This document shows, piece by piece, positions 25,202-32,630 of a stretch of 64,000 nucleotides of DNA. The stretch is from Chloroflexota bacterium (GTDB lineage: Bacteria; Chloroflexota; Anaerolineae; Anaerolineales; Villigracilaceae): assembly GCA_016223135.1 (NCBI GenBank), contig JACRPQ010000004.1, forward strand, positions 186,001-250,000, written 5' to 3'. The position numbers and the translations under genes are program-made. The stretch's first letter is position 1, and each line of letters begins with the position of its first letter. Below the pieces are notes generated by a model. The model did no database searches and was not told the origin of the DNA. It worked only from the letters and a program-made list of their open reading frames with translations.

Positions 25202-25783
25202 ATGAATCCCATCTTTCAATTCCCGACCTATTTGCTCAAACGCCAGGTCTTTGCCCTGACCGGCAAGTTTCGCATTTACGACCCGCAGGGTAATCTGGTG
25301 CTGTTCAGCGAACAGAAGATGTTCAAACTGCGCGAGGACATCCGCGTGTATGCCGATGAAGAAAAATCCCAGGAGGTGTTGAGCATCAAGGCGCGGCAAA
25401 TCATTGACTTTTCGGCGGCGTATGACGTGGTGGACACGGCATACAATCAGAAGGTGGGAACCCTGCGCCGCAAAGGTTGGAGTTCGATGCTGCGTGACGA
25501 GTGGCAGGTGCTGGACGCGAACGACAATCAAATCGGCGTGCTGTTCGAAGACAGCATCGGATTGGCGCTGCTGCGCCGCTTCCTGCTCGGCTCGTGGCTG
25601 CCTCAAAACTACGACATCACCCTCGGCGATACGCGCGTCGCCGACTTGAAGCAAAACTTCAACCTCTTCCGCTACGAACTGAACCTCGATTTCAGCATGG
25701 ACCCCGCTCAGCGCCTCGATCGCCGTCTGGGCATTGCGGCTGGCATCCTGCTGGCGGCGGTGAAGGGAAGGCAGAGCAATTGA
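25202..25783 (+). CDS. LURP-one-related family protein
   Basis: The 193-residue protein shows the LURP-one/Tubby-like barrel pattern: QVFALTGKFRIYDPQGNLVLF at the N terminus, then FKLREDIRVYADEEKSQEVLSIKARQIIDFSAAYDV, WQVLDANDNQIGVL and a C-terminal amphipathic helix (RLDRRLGIAAGILLAAV) typical of scramblase-like proteins. The cellular role in bacteria is unknown; a membrane-associated or lipid-related role is possible. AAGGAG precedes the ATG, and the stop overlaps the next ATG by one base. Confidence 0.85.
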   Translation: MNPIFQFPTYLLKRQVFALTGKFRIYDPQGNLVLFSEQKMFKLREDIRVYADEEKSQEVLSIKARQIIDFSAAYDVVDTAYNQKVGTLRRKGWSSMLRDEWQVLDANDNQIGVLFEDSIGLALLRRFLLGSWLPQNYDITLGDTRVADLKQNFNLFRYELNLDFSMDPAQRLDRRLGIAAGILLAAVKGRQSN

Positions 25784-26205
25784 TGACGAAAACTCCCCTC
25801 TTCGCCGGTCTCGTCTTCGACGAATCGGACCGCCCGGTGGAAACCGCGTTGGTGGGTGATGAACCCTGCTACGTGGTGAATGATCTGGGCTTTCGCCGCC
25901 ATATTCCCTCGGAACAAGTGGACCGGCAGGTGCTGGGTCATATTGCCGAATTGATGAAAGGCAGCGAAGACTTGATTTCCGAGGAAACCGCCAAGATGCT
26001 GGGGCAGGAAGATGTGTTTACCAAAGCCGCCATCGAGCAGCAGTTGAAGAACATTGACAAGCAATTCGATCAATTGATGCAAATGGGCATCCCGGAGGAT
26101 GTACGCGCATATCTGGGCATGATGGGGTTCAAGGTTACGATCAACGTGCATGGCGAAGTGTTGAGCATCAACCAACCGGGCATCGCCTCGGATGAGGGAG
26201 AGTAA
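25783..26205 (+). CDS. Conserved-looking hypothetical protein
   Basis: The start (ATG at 25783) overlaps the stop of the LURP-one gene, so the two are translationally coupled. The 140 residues are acidic and contain no membrane segment. An N-terminal beta-rich part (LFAGLVFDESDRPVETALVG) is followed by helices (residues about 45-105) with a possible short coiled coil (EQQLKNIDKQFDQLMQMG). I do not recognise a family. Coupling suggests it works with the LURP-one protein. Confidence 0.7.
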   Translation: MTKTPLFAGLVFDESDRPVETALVGDEPCYVVNDLGFRRHIPSEQVDRQVLGHIAELMKGSEDLISEETAKMLGQEDVFTKAAIEQQLKNIDKQFDQLMQMGIPEDVRAYLGMMGFKVTINVHGEVLSINQPGIASDEGE

Positions 26206-26238
26206 AAGAGCGGGATTGCCGATTTGCCAGGATGACAG

Positions 26239-26390
26239 TATGGCTTTCTCAAAGTCTGGATGCGAGCCTTCTTTGTACACGGATTTCGCGGAATGAACGG
26301 ATTTCTTTCCGTTTTTCACGGAGAATTCCGTAGCATCCGTGCGATCCGTGTACAAAAATTGATTCCGTCGAGCGATAATGAGAAAGCCAT
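26239..26390. mobile_element. 152-bp MITE-like palindrome H
   Basis: Perfect 9-bp direct repeats GGATGACAG (26230-26238 and 26391-26399) flank it. Perfect 12-bp terminal inverted repeats ATGGCTTTCTCA occur at 26240-26251 and, inverted, at 26379-26390. The core contains 9-bp words (ACACGGATT, TCGCGGAAT, GAACGGATT against TTCCGTAGC, ATCCGTGCG, ATCCGTGTA), with TTTGTACACGGAT pairing ATCCGTGTACAAA. There is no coding capacity. Confidence 0.9.
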
Positions 26391-26541
26391 GGATGACAGG
26401 CGTCGCCGTTGTAGAATTTATCCAACAGGCGTACAATAACCGCCGCAAGGAAATGTAATGTTTACGAACGAAAGCGCTTCAGGAAATACCGAGAGCCAGC
26501 CGCCCAGTACGGACGGAGTTTACGCATTGCGACATCCATGA

Positions 26542-26574
26542 CATCACGCAGATGAGCCATGCCTCTGCGTGATG
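26542..26574 (+). promoter_or_regulatory. Strong hairpin in the corA leader
   Basis: CATCACGCAGA (26542-26552) and TCTGCGTGATG (26564-26574) form a perfect 11-bp stem with an 11-base loop, ending 9 bases before the Shine-Dalgarno AAGGAGG (26584-26590) of corA. TAGAAT (near 26412) and TACAAT (near 26431) are possible -10 boxes, giving a leader of about 150 nt. It does not match the M-box Mg2+ riboswitch. Confidence 0.55.
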
Positions 26575-26595
26575 ATCTCACGCAAGGAGGCATTC

Positions 26596-27522
26596 ATGCT
26601 CACCATTTACAAAACCACTGAGCGGGGCATCGAACAACTGGACTCCATGGTGAACGGCGCATGGGTCAAGGCTGTGGACCCCACGCCGGAAGAGATCGAA
26701 CAACTGGTCAACTGGGGGGTGGATGTTGACTACATCAACTACTCCCTCGACCTCGATGAAATGCCGCGCATCGAACGCGATGAAGACTACACCTTCATCC
26801 TGCTGCGCGTTCCCCACCGTCAACTCGAAAGCGACCCTCCCTACATCACCATTCCGCTGGGCATCATGATTCGCGGGAACATGATTGCCACCATTTGCAA
26901 GTACGACAAGGAAATGTTCAAAGTGCTTGCCAACGGCAAATACCGCATGTTGAAGACAGGCAAACGCTATCGTTTTGCCCTGTATATTTTTCTCGAAACC
27001 GCCACGCGCTATCTCACTCATTTGCGCGAAATCAACCGCGCAACGGAAGCCATCGAAGATCAATTGCAAAAATCCCAGCGCAACCGCGAACTGCTGGAGT
27101 TGCTCAAGTATCAGAAAAGCCTCACCTATTTCGCCACTGCCCTGCGCTCGAACGAGGTGATGATGGAACGCGTCCAGCGGATGCAAATTTTCAACTATTA
27201 TGAGGAAGACCAGGACCTGCTCGAAGACGTGCTGACCGAAAACCAGCAAGCCATCCAGATGACCAACATCAACACCGAAATCCTCGCCTCCATGATGGAC
27301 GCCTTTGCTTCCATCATCTCGAACAACCTGAACGTGGTGATGAAAGCCCTCGCCGCGCTCACCATTATCCTCAACCTGCCGACCATTGTCGCATCCTTTT
27401 ACGGCATGAACGTCACCCTGCCCGCCCAGGATCATCCGCTTGCCTTTTTGTTCATTATCGGCGTGACAGTGGGGGTGACTGCGGTTGCCACCTACATCTT
27501 CTACAAACGTGACTGGTTTTGA
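26596..27522 (+). CDS. corA: CorA family magnesium/divalent metal transporter
   Basis: The 308-residue protein has a cytosolic N-terminal domain (alpha/beta, then long helices with coiled-coil character, about 130-245) and two C-terminal transmembrane helices. The selectivity motif is FYGMNVTLPAQDHP, with the family GMN at the end of the first helix; the protein ends in the basic YKRDWF. It forms a pentameric channel for Mg2+ or related ions. The start was set at 26596, six bases after a perfect AAGGAGG. Confidence 0.93.
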   Translation: MLTIYKTTERGIEQLDSMVNGAWVKAVDPTPEEIEQLVNWGVDVDYINYSLDLDEMPRIERDEDYTFILLRVPHRQLESDPPYITIPLGIMIRGNMIATICKYDKEMFKVLANGKYRMLKTGKRYRFALYIFLETATRYLTHLREINRATEAIEDQLQKSQRNRELLELLKYQKSLTYFATALRSNEVMMERVQRMQIFNYYEEDQDLLEDVLTENQQAIQMTNINTEILASMMDAFASIISNNLNVVMKALAALTIILNLPTIVASFYGMNVTLPAQDHPLAFLFIIGVTVGVTAVATYIFYKRDWF

Positions 27523-27531
27523 CCTCTGCCG

Positions 27532-28482
27532 TCACCCGATTTGGGTGACGATGGCGTTTTTCGCCCCCGCTTCTTTCAGCGACCTGACAACTGCTTCGGC
27601 ATCCGACGGCTCGACCAAAGCGATCATGTTGCCGCCGCGCCCGCCGCCGCTGAGTTTTGCCCCCAGCGCTCCCGCCTTGCGTCCCGCCTCGACCAGCCTG
27701 TCCAATTCGGGCGAGGAGACGGTCATCTGCTGCAAGAGGGCGTGGTTGTCGTTCATCAAACCGCCCAACTCTTTCCATTTTCCGCTTTCTATTTTTTCCC
27801 GCGCCTCTTTCACAATTCTGCCAATCTGATCAAACACCCCTTCCCACTTTTCCCTGTCCGCTTCCCATAGTTTCCTTACATCGCCCACCGCTTCTTTCGT
27901 TGGCGCTGAGATGCCTGTGTCGCCGATGACGATGGTGAACGGCTCTCCAACTGTAAATGTTTCGATGGGCTGTCCCCGCACAAAGTAGACCGGCTTGGCG
28001 TACGTGATGACGGTATTGTCAATGCCTGAGGGCGTGCCGTGATGGATTTTTTCGATTTCGTAGGCAAAGGCATTGACCTCTTCAGCGCTCATCGGCACGT
28101 TGAAGTGCGCCGCCAGCGCGCGCACCAGTGCAACGGTCACTGCCGCGCCGGAACCAAGACCGGAAGCGACGGGGATGGTGGATGTAATTGTTATTTTTAC
28201 CCCCCTCTGTCCCTCCATTTTCGATTCTCGAAAATGGGGGGATGAAAGGGGGGGAAAAAAATTGTGGATGACCGAAGCGATCGGATGGTCGGAGGGAAGC
28301 GCGTTGAGTTCACAGCGGAGGGAAATGCCCGGGGCGTCAATCCAGATGCCGGGGCGGTCTGATGCGGCGATGTCCACATCCGCATGAACCTGTGTGACCG
28401 GCGCGGCAAGCGCCGGGCGTCCGTACACAACGGCGTGTTCTCCAAAGAGAATGATTTTACCGGGAGCGGAGGCTGTGGTCAT
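27532..28482 (-). CDS. mvk: Mevalonate kinase with an in-frame palindromic insert
   Basis: The 316-residue GHMP kinase has the N-terminal motif APGKIILFGEHAVVYGRPAL, the ATP loop PVASGLGSGAAV near residue 105, the mevalonate-kinase-typical HHGTPSGIDNT near 147 and a C-terminal GAKLSGGGRGGN. It phosphorylates mevalonate for isoprenoid synthesis. About 18 residues near 75-92 (FFPPLSSPHFRESKMEGQRG) are encoded by a near-perfect DNA palindrome (28200-28255) and look like an insertion in the loop before the ATP motif. A UbiA family gene lies 6 bases upstream on the same strand. Confidence 0.92.
   Translation of the reverse strand: MTTASAPGKIILFGEHAVVYGRPALAAPVTQVHADVDIAASDRPGIWIDAPGISLRCELNALPSDHPIASVIHNFFPPLSSPHFRESKMEGQRGVKITITSTIPVASGLGSGAAVTVALVRALAAHFNVPMSAEEVNAFAYEIEKIHHGTPSGIDNTVITYAKPVYFVRGQPIETFTVGEPFTIVIGDTGISAPTKEAVGDVRKLWEADREKWEGVFDQIGRIVKEAREKIESGKWKELGGLMNDNHALLQQMTVSSPELDRLVEAGRKAGALGAKLSGGGRGGNMIALVEPSDAEAVVRSLKEAGAKNAIVTQIG
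28200..28255. repeat. In-frame palindrome within mvk
   Basis: CCATTTTCGA (28215-28224) pairs with TCGAAAATGG (28228-28237), and the flanks CCCCCCTCTGTCCCT and GGGGGGATGAAAGGGGGG extend the arms. On the coding strand it reads as PPLSSPHF..ESKMEG. The same words encode PPLSPHLQEDGKMPG in the methyltransferase at 40311-40350. Confidence 0.8.
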
Positions 28483-28488
28483 TCCGCC

Positions 28489-29358
28489 TTATGCAAGGTA
28501 GAAAATGGTAATCACTGCCAGCCCCCATAATAAGACCGTGGCTTGCAAAGGACGGTCGGTGAGCGCCACCTCTTCGGGAGAGCCGCCGGCGTTGCCGACT
28601 TGAATGAGTTGCAGGTAGCGGAAGATGCCATAGACCACAAAGGGGATGGTCAGCATCATGCTGTGATTTTCGGGCAGATTGGGAGCGGAGAAGGTGTAGA
28701 GCGAGTAGGCGACGATGGTGGTGCCGGAGACGATGGTGATGTATTGGTCGAGGAGGGGCAGCGTGTAGCCGTCCAGCACTCTGCGGTGCGCGCCGGCGCC
28801 CTGCGCCAGCAGGCTGATCTCGGCGCGGCGTTTGCCCAGCCCCAAATAAAGAGAAAACAGCACGGTGATCATGTAGAGCCAGGGCGAAAAGCGCTCCACT
28901 GTAATCAACGTCACGCCCGCCGCCACACGCAGCACGAACCCTGCCGCAATGATTAGCACGTCAATGATGGGAATGTGCTTGAGCCAGCGCGAATACAGCA
29001 GGTTGATGACGAAATAGGCTGTCAACACACCAGCAAACGCCGGCGTCAGCCTATAGCCGAACGTCAACGCCGCCAGCGCCAGAATCACGGCGGCGGCAAG
29101 CGCGATGCTTACCGGTAATTTTCCCGAAGCCAGCGGGCGGTGTCTTTTTTCCGGGTGGATGCGGTCGGCTTGGATGTCGGCAATGTCGTTAACCACATAC
29201 ACAGCGCTGGAAATCAGACAAAACAGAAAAAAGCCCGCCAGCGTTCGCAGAAACGGCTCCGCCTGAAACAATTGTTTATCGAAGATCAGCGCGAAGAAGA
29301 CAAAGCCGTTCTTGATCCACTGCCGGGGGCGCATGGTTTTGAGCAGATGTTTGAGCAT
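28489..29358 (-). CDS. UbiA family prenyltransferase (decaprenyl-phosphate phosphoribosyltransferase-like)
   Basis: The 289-residue protein has about eight to nine transmembrane helices. The start MRPRQWIKNGFVFFALIF and the Asp-rich loop NDIADIQADRIHPEKRHRPLASG match the UbiA superfamily branch that transfers phosphoribosyl to polyprenyl phosphate, as in actinobacterial arabinan synthesis. A second Asp-containing loop (VNLLYSRWLKHIPIIDVL) follows. The substrate is inferred from this motif only. It is transcribed with the mevalonate kinase gene, fitting a polyprenyl-dependent pathway. Confidence 0.87.
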   Translation of the reverse strand: MLKHLLKTMRPRQWIKNGFVFFALIFDKQLFQAEPFLRTLAGFFLFCLISSAVYVVNDIADIQADRIHPEKRHRPLASGKLPVSIALAAAVILALAALTFGYRLTPAFAGVLTAYFVINLLYSRWLKHIPIIDVLIIAAGFVLRVAAGVTLITVERFSPWLYMITVLFSLYLGLGKRRAEISLLAQGAGAHRRVLDGYTLPLLDQYITIVSGTTIVAYSLYTFSAPNLPENHSMMLTIPFVVYGIFRYLQLIQVGNAGGSPEEVALTDRPLQATVLLWGLAVITIFYLA

Positions 29359-29405
29359 GGAATAATTTTACCTTTTTTGCCGCCAGGCAGTACAATACCA
29401 ACACC

Positions 29406-30212
29406 ATGACAAAAGTACGCTTGGATGTGTTGCTCGTGGAGCGCGGACTGGCTGAATCGCGCGCCAAGGCGCAGGCGCTCATCATGGCGGGACAGGTGCG
29501 CGTCGCCGGTCAGACCGCCCTGAAGCCTGCCACCACCGTAGACGCCTCTGCCCCGCTGACGGTGGATTCCGGTCCGCGCTTCGTCTCGCGCGGCGGCGAA
29601 AAATTGGACGCCGCTCTCGAAGCCTTTGCCCTCGATGTGCGCGGACTGGTCTGCGCCGATGTGGGCGCCTCGACCGGCGGTTTCACCGATTGCCTGCTCC
29701 AGCGCGGCGCGGCGAAGGTCTATGCCATAGACGTGGGGAAGGGCATTTTGCATTGGAAACTGCGCAACGACCCGCGCGTGGTGGTAATGGAAGAAACCAA
29801 CGCGCGCTATGTCGAGTCGCTGCCGGAGCCGCTCTCGCTGGTCACGATTGATGCGTCGTTTATTTCGCTGAAGATATTATTGCCGGTGGTAAAGAAGTGG
29901 ATACCCTCCTCGCCCCTTTGGAGTTGGAGGGGGGTGATTGCCCTCATCAAGCCTCAGTTCGAAGCCGGCAAAAAGGATGTCTCGCGCGGCGATGGCGTGA
30001 TCCGCGACCCGCAGATTCACAGGCAGGTGCTGATGGATGTGCTGACGTTCGCGCAAGGCGAAGGGTTTGATGTTCGCGGGCTGATCAAGAGTCCGCTGTT
30101 GGGACCGAAGGGGAACGCCGAGTTTCTCGTATGGTTGAGCCCGGCTGAGGCTGGAGAAGGAGGCGGCGAAGAGATCGGCTTGCTGGTGGAACGGGCGCTG
30201 TCCCAGTCGTGA
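29406..30212 (+). CDS. tlyA: TlyA family rRNA (cytidine-2'-O)-methyltransferase
   Basis: The 268-residue protein starts with an S4 RNA-binding domain (RLDVLLVERGLAESRAKAQALIMAGQV) and continues with an FtsJ-like methyltransferase: SAM loop ADVGASTGGFTDCLLQ near residue 78, VTIDASFISLK near 143 and ALIKPQFEAGKKDV near 178. Family members methylate ribosomal RNA and are also annotated as hemolysin A. TACAAT at 29391-29396 lies 9 bases before the ATG, so the transcript is probably leaderless or nearly so. Residues 166-175 (PSSPLWSWRG) are encoded by a CCCTCC/GGAGGG palindrome in place of the usual short loop. Confidence 0.92.
   Translation: MTKVRLDVLLVERGLAESRAKAQALIMAGQVRVAGQTALKPATTVDASAPLTVDSGPRFVSRGGEKLDAALEAFALDVRGLVCADVGASTGGFTDCLLQRGAAKVYAIDVGKGILHWKLRNDPRVVVMEETNARYVESLPEPLSLVTIDASFISLKILLPVVKKWIPSSPLWSWRGVIALIKPQFEAGKKDVSRGDGVIRDPQIHRQVLMDVLTFAQGEGFDVRGLIKSPLLGPKGNAEFLVWLSPAEAGEGGGEEIGLLVERALSQS
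29904..29936. repeat. Short in-frame palindrome within tlyA
   Basis: CCCTCC (29904-29909) and GGAGGG (29926-29931) flank cgcccctttggagtt, in which cccc/gggg words can also pair. It encodes PSSPLWSWRGV, replacing the loop that normally precedes VALIKPQFE in TlyA. Confidence 0.55.
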
Positions 30213-30248
30213 TTTCGTCTGCGTTTGTCGTCTGGTACAATTTCAGCC

Positions 30249-30881
30249 ATGTCTTCTTCATCTGTCAATTCAGAGTTCGATCTTCATCACCCCCAGCCGC
30301 TGTTGATTGTCATTTCGGGTCCTTCGGGCGTGGGCAAGGACACCGTGATGCAGCGCATGCAAGAGCGCGGCATGCCGTTTCATTTTGTGGTCACCGCCAC
30401 CACCCGTCCGCGGCGCGCCAATGAGATTCACGGCAAGGATTATTTCTTTGTCTCGAAAGATGAGTTTGCGCGTATGATTGACGCGGATGAGTTGATCGAA
30501 CATGCCATTGTGTACGGCGATTACAAAGGCATTCCGAAACAACAGGTGCGCGAGGCGCTGGAAAGCGGCAAGGATGTGGTGATGCGCCTCGATGTGCAGG
30601 GCGCGGAGACGGTGCGTAAACTGGCGCCGGAGGCGCTCCTGATTTTCATCACCACCGAAAGCGAAGAGGAACTGGTGCATCGTCTCGAAACGCGCAAGAC
30701 CGAAACCGCCGATTCGCTCGCCATCCGCATTGCCACCGCGCGGAAGGAATTGAAGCGCGTGGAGGCGTTTGATTACGTCATCATCAACCGCGATTTTCAA
30801 CTGGACGAAACGGTGGATGTGATCCGCGCCATCATCACGGCGGAACATCATCGCGTACACCATCGAAAGGTCTCCTTGTGA
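30249..30881 (+). CDS. gmk: Guanylate kinase
   Basis: The 210-residue protein phosphorylates GMP to GDP. The P-loop is GPSGVGKDTV near residue 24, followed by TATTRPRRANEIHGKDYFFVS and the GMP-binding YGDYKGIPKQQV near 92. RIATARKELKRVEAFDYVIIN is the lid and core region. The ATG at 30249 comes 7 bases after TGGTACAAT (30234-30241, an extended -10 box), implying leaderless transcription. A longer TTG-started frame from 30225 spans that promoter and is rejected. It overlaps the rhomboid gene by GTGA. Confidence 0.95.
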   Translation: MSSSSVNSEFDLHHPQPLLIVISGPSGVGKDTVMQRMQERGMPFHFVVTATTRPRRANEIHGKDYFFVSKDEFARMIDADELIEHAIVYGDYKGIPKQQVREALESGKDVVMRLDVQGAETVRKLAPEALLIFITTESEEELVHRLETRKTETADSLAIRIATARKELKRVEAFDYVIINRDFQLDETVDVIRAIITAEHHRVHHRKVSL

Positions 30882-31654
30882 ATTACGAGACGCCTCCCGC
30901 CGCCCCCCAGCCTGTTCCACAACCCGTTCGTGTGGCTCTGCCGCAAGCGATTCCGTATGTGACGTATGCCATCATCGGCGTGACGGTGGTGGTATATCTC
31001 CTGCAGGTTGCCAGTGTTCTATTGTTCGGGTATCCGACCACCTTTTCCAACATTGACTGGCTGTCGCTCTACGGCGCGCGCATCAACGAATTCATTCAGG
31101 CGGGGCAGCTCTGGCGGCTGCTTACTCCCGTCTTATTGCACGGTTCGGTGACGCATATTTTCTTCAACATGTACGCCCTCCTTTCGTTTGGGAGCGCGCT
31201 GGAGCAGTTTTTCGGGCGCGGCAGGTTTCTCGCGCTGTATCTGTTGGGAGCGTTTGCAGGAAATGTCACCTCGTTTTTGCTGACCGGCGGCTACTCGGTG
31301 GGGGCGTCCACGGCGGTGTTTGGGCTGGTTGGGGCGGAGGCGGTTTTTCTCTATCGCAACCGCAGATTGCTGGCAGGGACATTCCGCAACGCTATTGGGA
31401 ATGTGCTGTTTATTATTGCCATTAATCTATTCCTGGGGGCGTCACTGCCCGGCATTGACAATTGGGGACATATCGGCGGTTTGCTCGGCGGGTTGATGTT
31501 CACCTGGTTTGCCAGTCCGCTGTGGGAAATTGAGGGGATTGCTCCCATGCTGTATGTGACAGACCGCCGCTCGGTTGGCGAGGTGATCACCGGCGCGGCG
31601 CTGGTGCTGGTCGTTTTTGGCGCGCTGGCGGCGTGGAAGATGATGAGTGGGTGA
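30878..31654 (+). CDS. Rhomboid family intramembrane serine protease
   Basis: The 258-residue protein has about seven transmembrane helices. HGSVTHIFFNMYAL, the catalytic serine motif GASTAVFGLVGA (Ser followed by Thr where most have SG) and the catalytic His in NWGHIGGLLGG are in the expected order. A Pro-rich cytosolic N terminus precedes the first helix. It would cleave membrane substrates within the bilayer. The GTG start overlaps the gmk stop. Its stop codon lies in a short run of heptamer words (31651-31673). Confidence 0.9.
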   Translation: MNYETPPAAPQPVPQPVRVALPQAIPYVTYAIIGVTVVVYLLQVASVLLFGYPTTFSNIDWLSLYGARINEFIQAGQLWRLLTPVLLHGSVTHIFFNMYALLSFGSALEQFFGRGRFLALYLLGAFAGNVTSFLLTGGYSVGASTAVFGLVGAEAVFLYRNRRLLAGTFRNAIGNVLFIIAINLFLGASLPGIDNWGHIGGLLGGLMFTWFASPLWEIEGIAPMLYVTDRRSVGEVITGAALVLVVFGALAAWKMMSG

Positions 31655-31707
31655 TTGGTAACTGGCGATTTGCCAAAGGTTGTCCTTGTCTGTTGCCCCT
31701 CTTACCT

Positions 31708-31827
31708 ACTGTAAAAAACCCATTAACCACGAAGGTCACAAAGGAGCACAAAGGAAATGCTCTTCATCTGTTGATCTTCGTGTACTTTGTGTCTTTTGTG
31801 TCCTTTGTGGTTAAAACCTTTTGCAGT
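31708..31827. mobile_element. 120-bp palindromic element I (CACAAAGG words)
   Basis: The ends pair as ACTGTAAAAAACCCATTAACC and, inverted, ACTGCAAAAGGTTTTAACC. The arms carry 9-10 bp words: ACCACGAAGG, TCACAAAGGA, GCACAAAGGA against CTTCGTGTA, CTTTGTGTC, TTTTGTGTC, CTTTGTGGT. It lies 8 bases beyond the stop of the HEPN gene. No target duplication is visible. Confidence 0.75.
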
Positions 31828-31835
31828 GAACTCAT

Positions 31836-32219
31836 TTATAAACCAAGAAAACTTCTGGAGAACTTTCGGACGAGTCTTGCAGTTGCCATTGCCTCTTTTG
31901 CATCTTCCATTGTCGGTCCCTCGCCGGGGTATCGCGTGCGGACTGCATAATCGGTCAAAGAGTTGAGAAGCTTAGGCTCGATTTCCAGGAATATCCCCGC
32001 TTGTGAGCATAGGTCGTTTAATACCAAAAGATCATGGGTCATGGGAAATCCCTTCTTTCGGGAAACAAGCAGGGCTTTCATGTATTTTTCTGCGCACTGC
32101 TGAGCATGGAAGCACGCCCCGGTGATAAAAGGCTTTTTTCGTTTCAGAGCGGTCTGCGCCAAGGCGAAATCTTCCTCGGCTTTTTCTGCCCAAGCACGCG
32201 GATCATTTATTTCGCTCAT
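31836..32219 (-). CDS. HEPN domain protein, partner of a nucleotidyltransferase
   Basis: The 127-residue all-helical protein has the HEPN (PF05168-like) pattern: AWAEKAEEDFALAQTALKR, FHAQQCAEKYMKALLVSR near residue 45, HDLLVLNDLC and TRYPGEGP near 95. The RX4-6H ribonuclease motif of toxic HEPN proteins is not evident, so toxicity is uncertain. The start at 32219 overlaps the end of the nucleotidyltransferase gene by 17 bases, the usual arrangement of HEPN/MNT pairs. Confidence 0.85.
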   Translation of the reverse strand: MSEINDPRAWAEKAEEDFALAQTALKRKKPFITGACFHAQQCAEKYMKALLVSRKKGFPMTHDLLVLNDLCSQAGIFLEIEPKLLNSLTDYAVRTRYPGEGPTMEDAKEAMATARLVRKFSRSFLGL

Positions 32220-32595
32220 ATAACACCTTGCCACGGGCAAGAATTTCTGCCAGGAAAAAATCCCCTGATTTCAAGGCTTTTTCTATTTCCTTTGGGGTTT
32301 TGACCAATATGTCCACCGGAAAGGGACGAGGCAATAGCAGGCGCGAGACCTTCCAACTCCGTTCTTTCAGCGGTGCGTTGGTTTTCATAATGACGAGCAA
32401 ATCCACGTCACTGTGCGGATTGGGTGAGCCGTACGCATAGGAACCGAATAGGATGATCTTTTCGGGTTTGAGTTCATCAACAATTTTTTGTATCGCCGGT
32501 CCCAGCGATTTCCCAACAGACGTTTGCAATCCAAAAGGCACGGTTCGCGGTCGCCGCACGCCTGACACGCTGATGAATGAGTTTGTTGTTGACAT
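32203..32595 (-). CDS. Minimal nucleotidyltransferase (MNT) of a HEPN/MNT pair
   Basis: The 130-residue protein has the DNA polymerase beta-like nucleotidyltransferase motif ILFGSYAYGSPNPHSDVDLLV near residues 48-68 (GS then DxD). In studied HEPN/MNT systems this partner adds nucleotides to the HEPN protein and neutralises it. The gene follows the macroglobulin gene by 35 bases, but a TATACT box (32616-32621 on the minus strand) suggests its own promoter. The N-terminal 25 residues are poorly conserved in type, so the start is not certain. Confidence 0.87.
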   Translation of the reverse strand: MSTTNSFISVSGVRRPRTVPFGLQTSVGKSLGPAIQKIVDELKPEKIILFGSYAYGSPNPHSDVDLLVIMKTNAPLKERSWKVSRLLLPRPFPVDILVKTPKEIEKALKSGDFFLAEILARGKVLYERNK

Positions 32596-32630
32596 ATTTG
32601 TCCTGCTGTCCGTTCAGTATATCAAATTAT

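Noticed and set aside
26435-26595. M-box Mg2+ riboswitch before corA
   Set aside because: The conserved M-box sequence blocks are absent; only a simple hairpin is present.
30225-30248. Longer gmk frame starting at TTG 30225
   Set aside because: It would place the start upstream of the TACAAT promoter box; the ATG at 30249 gives the normal guanylate kinase N terminus.
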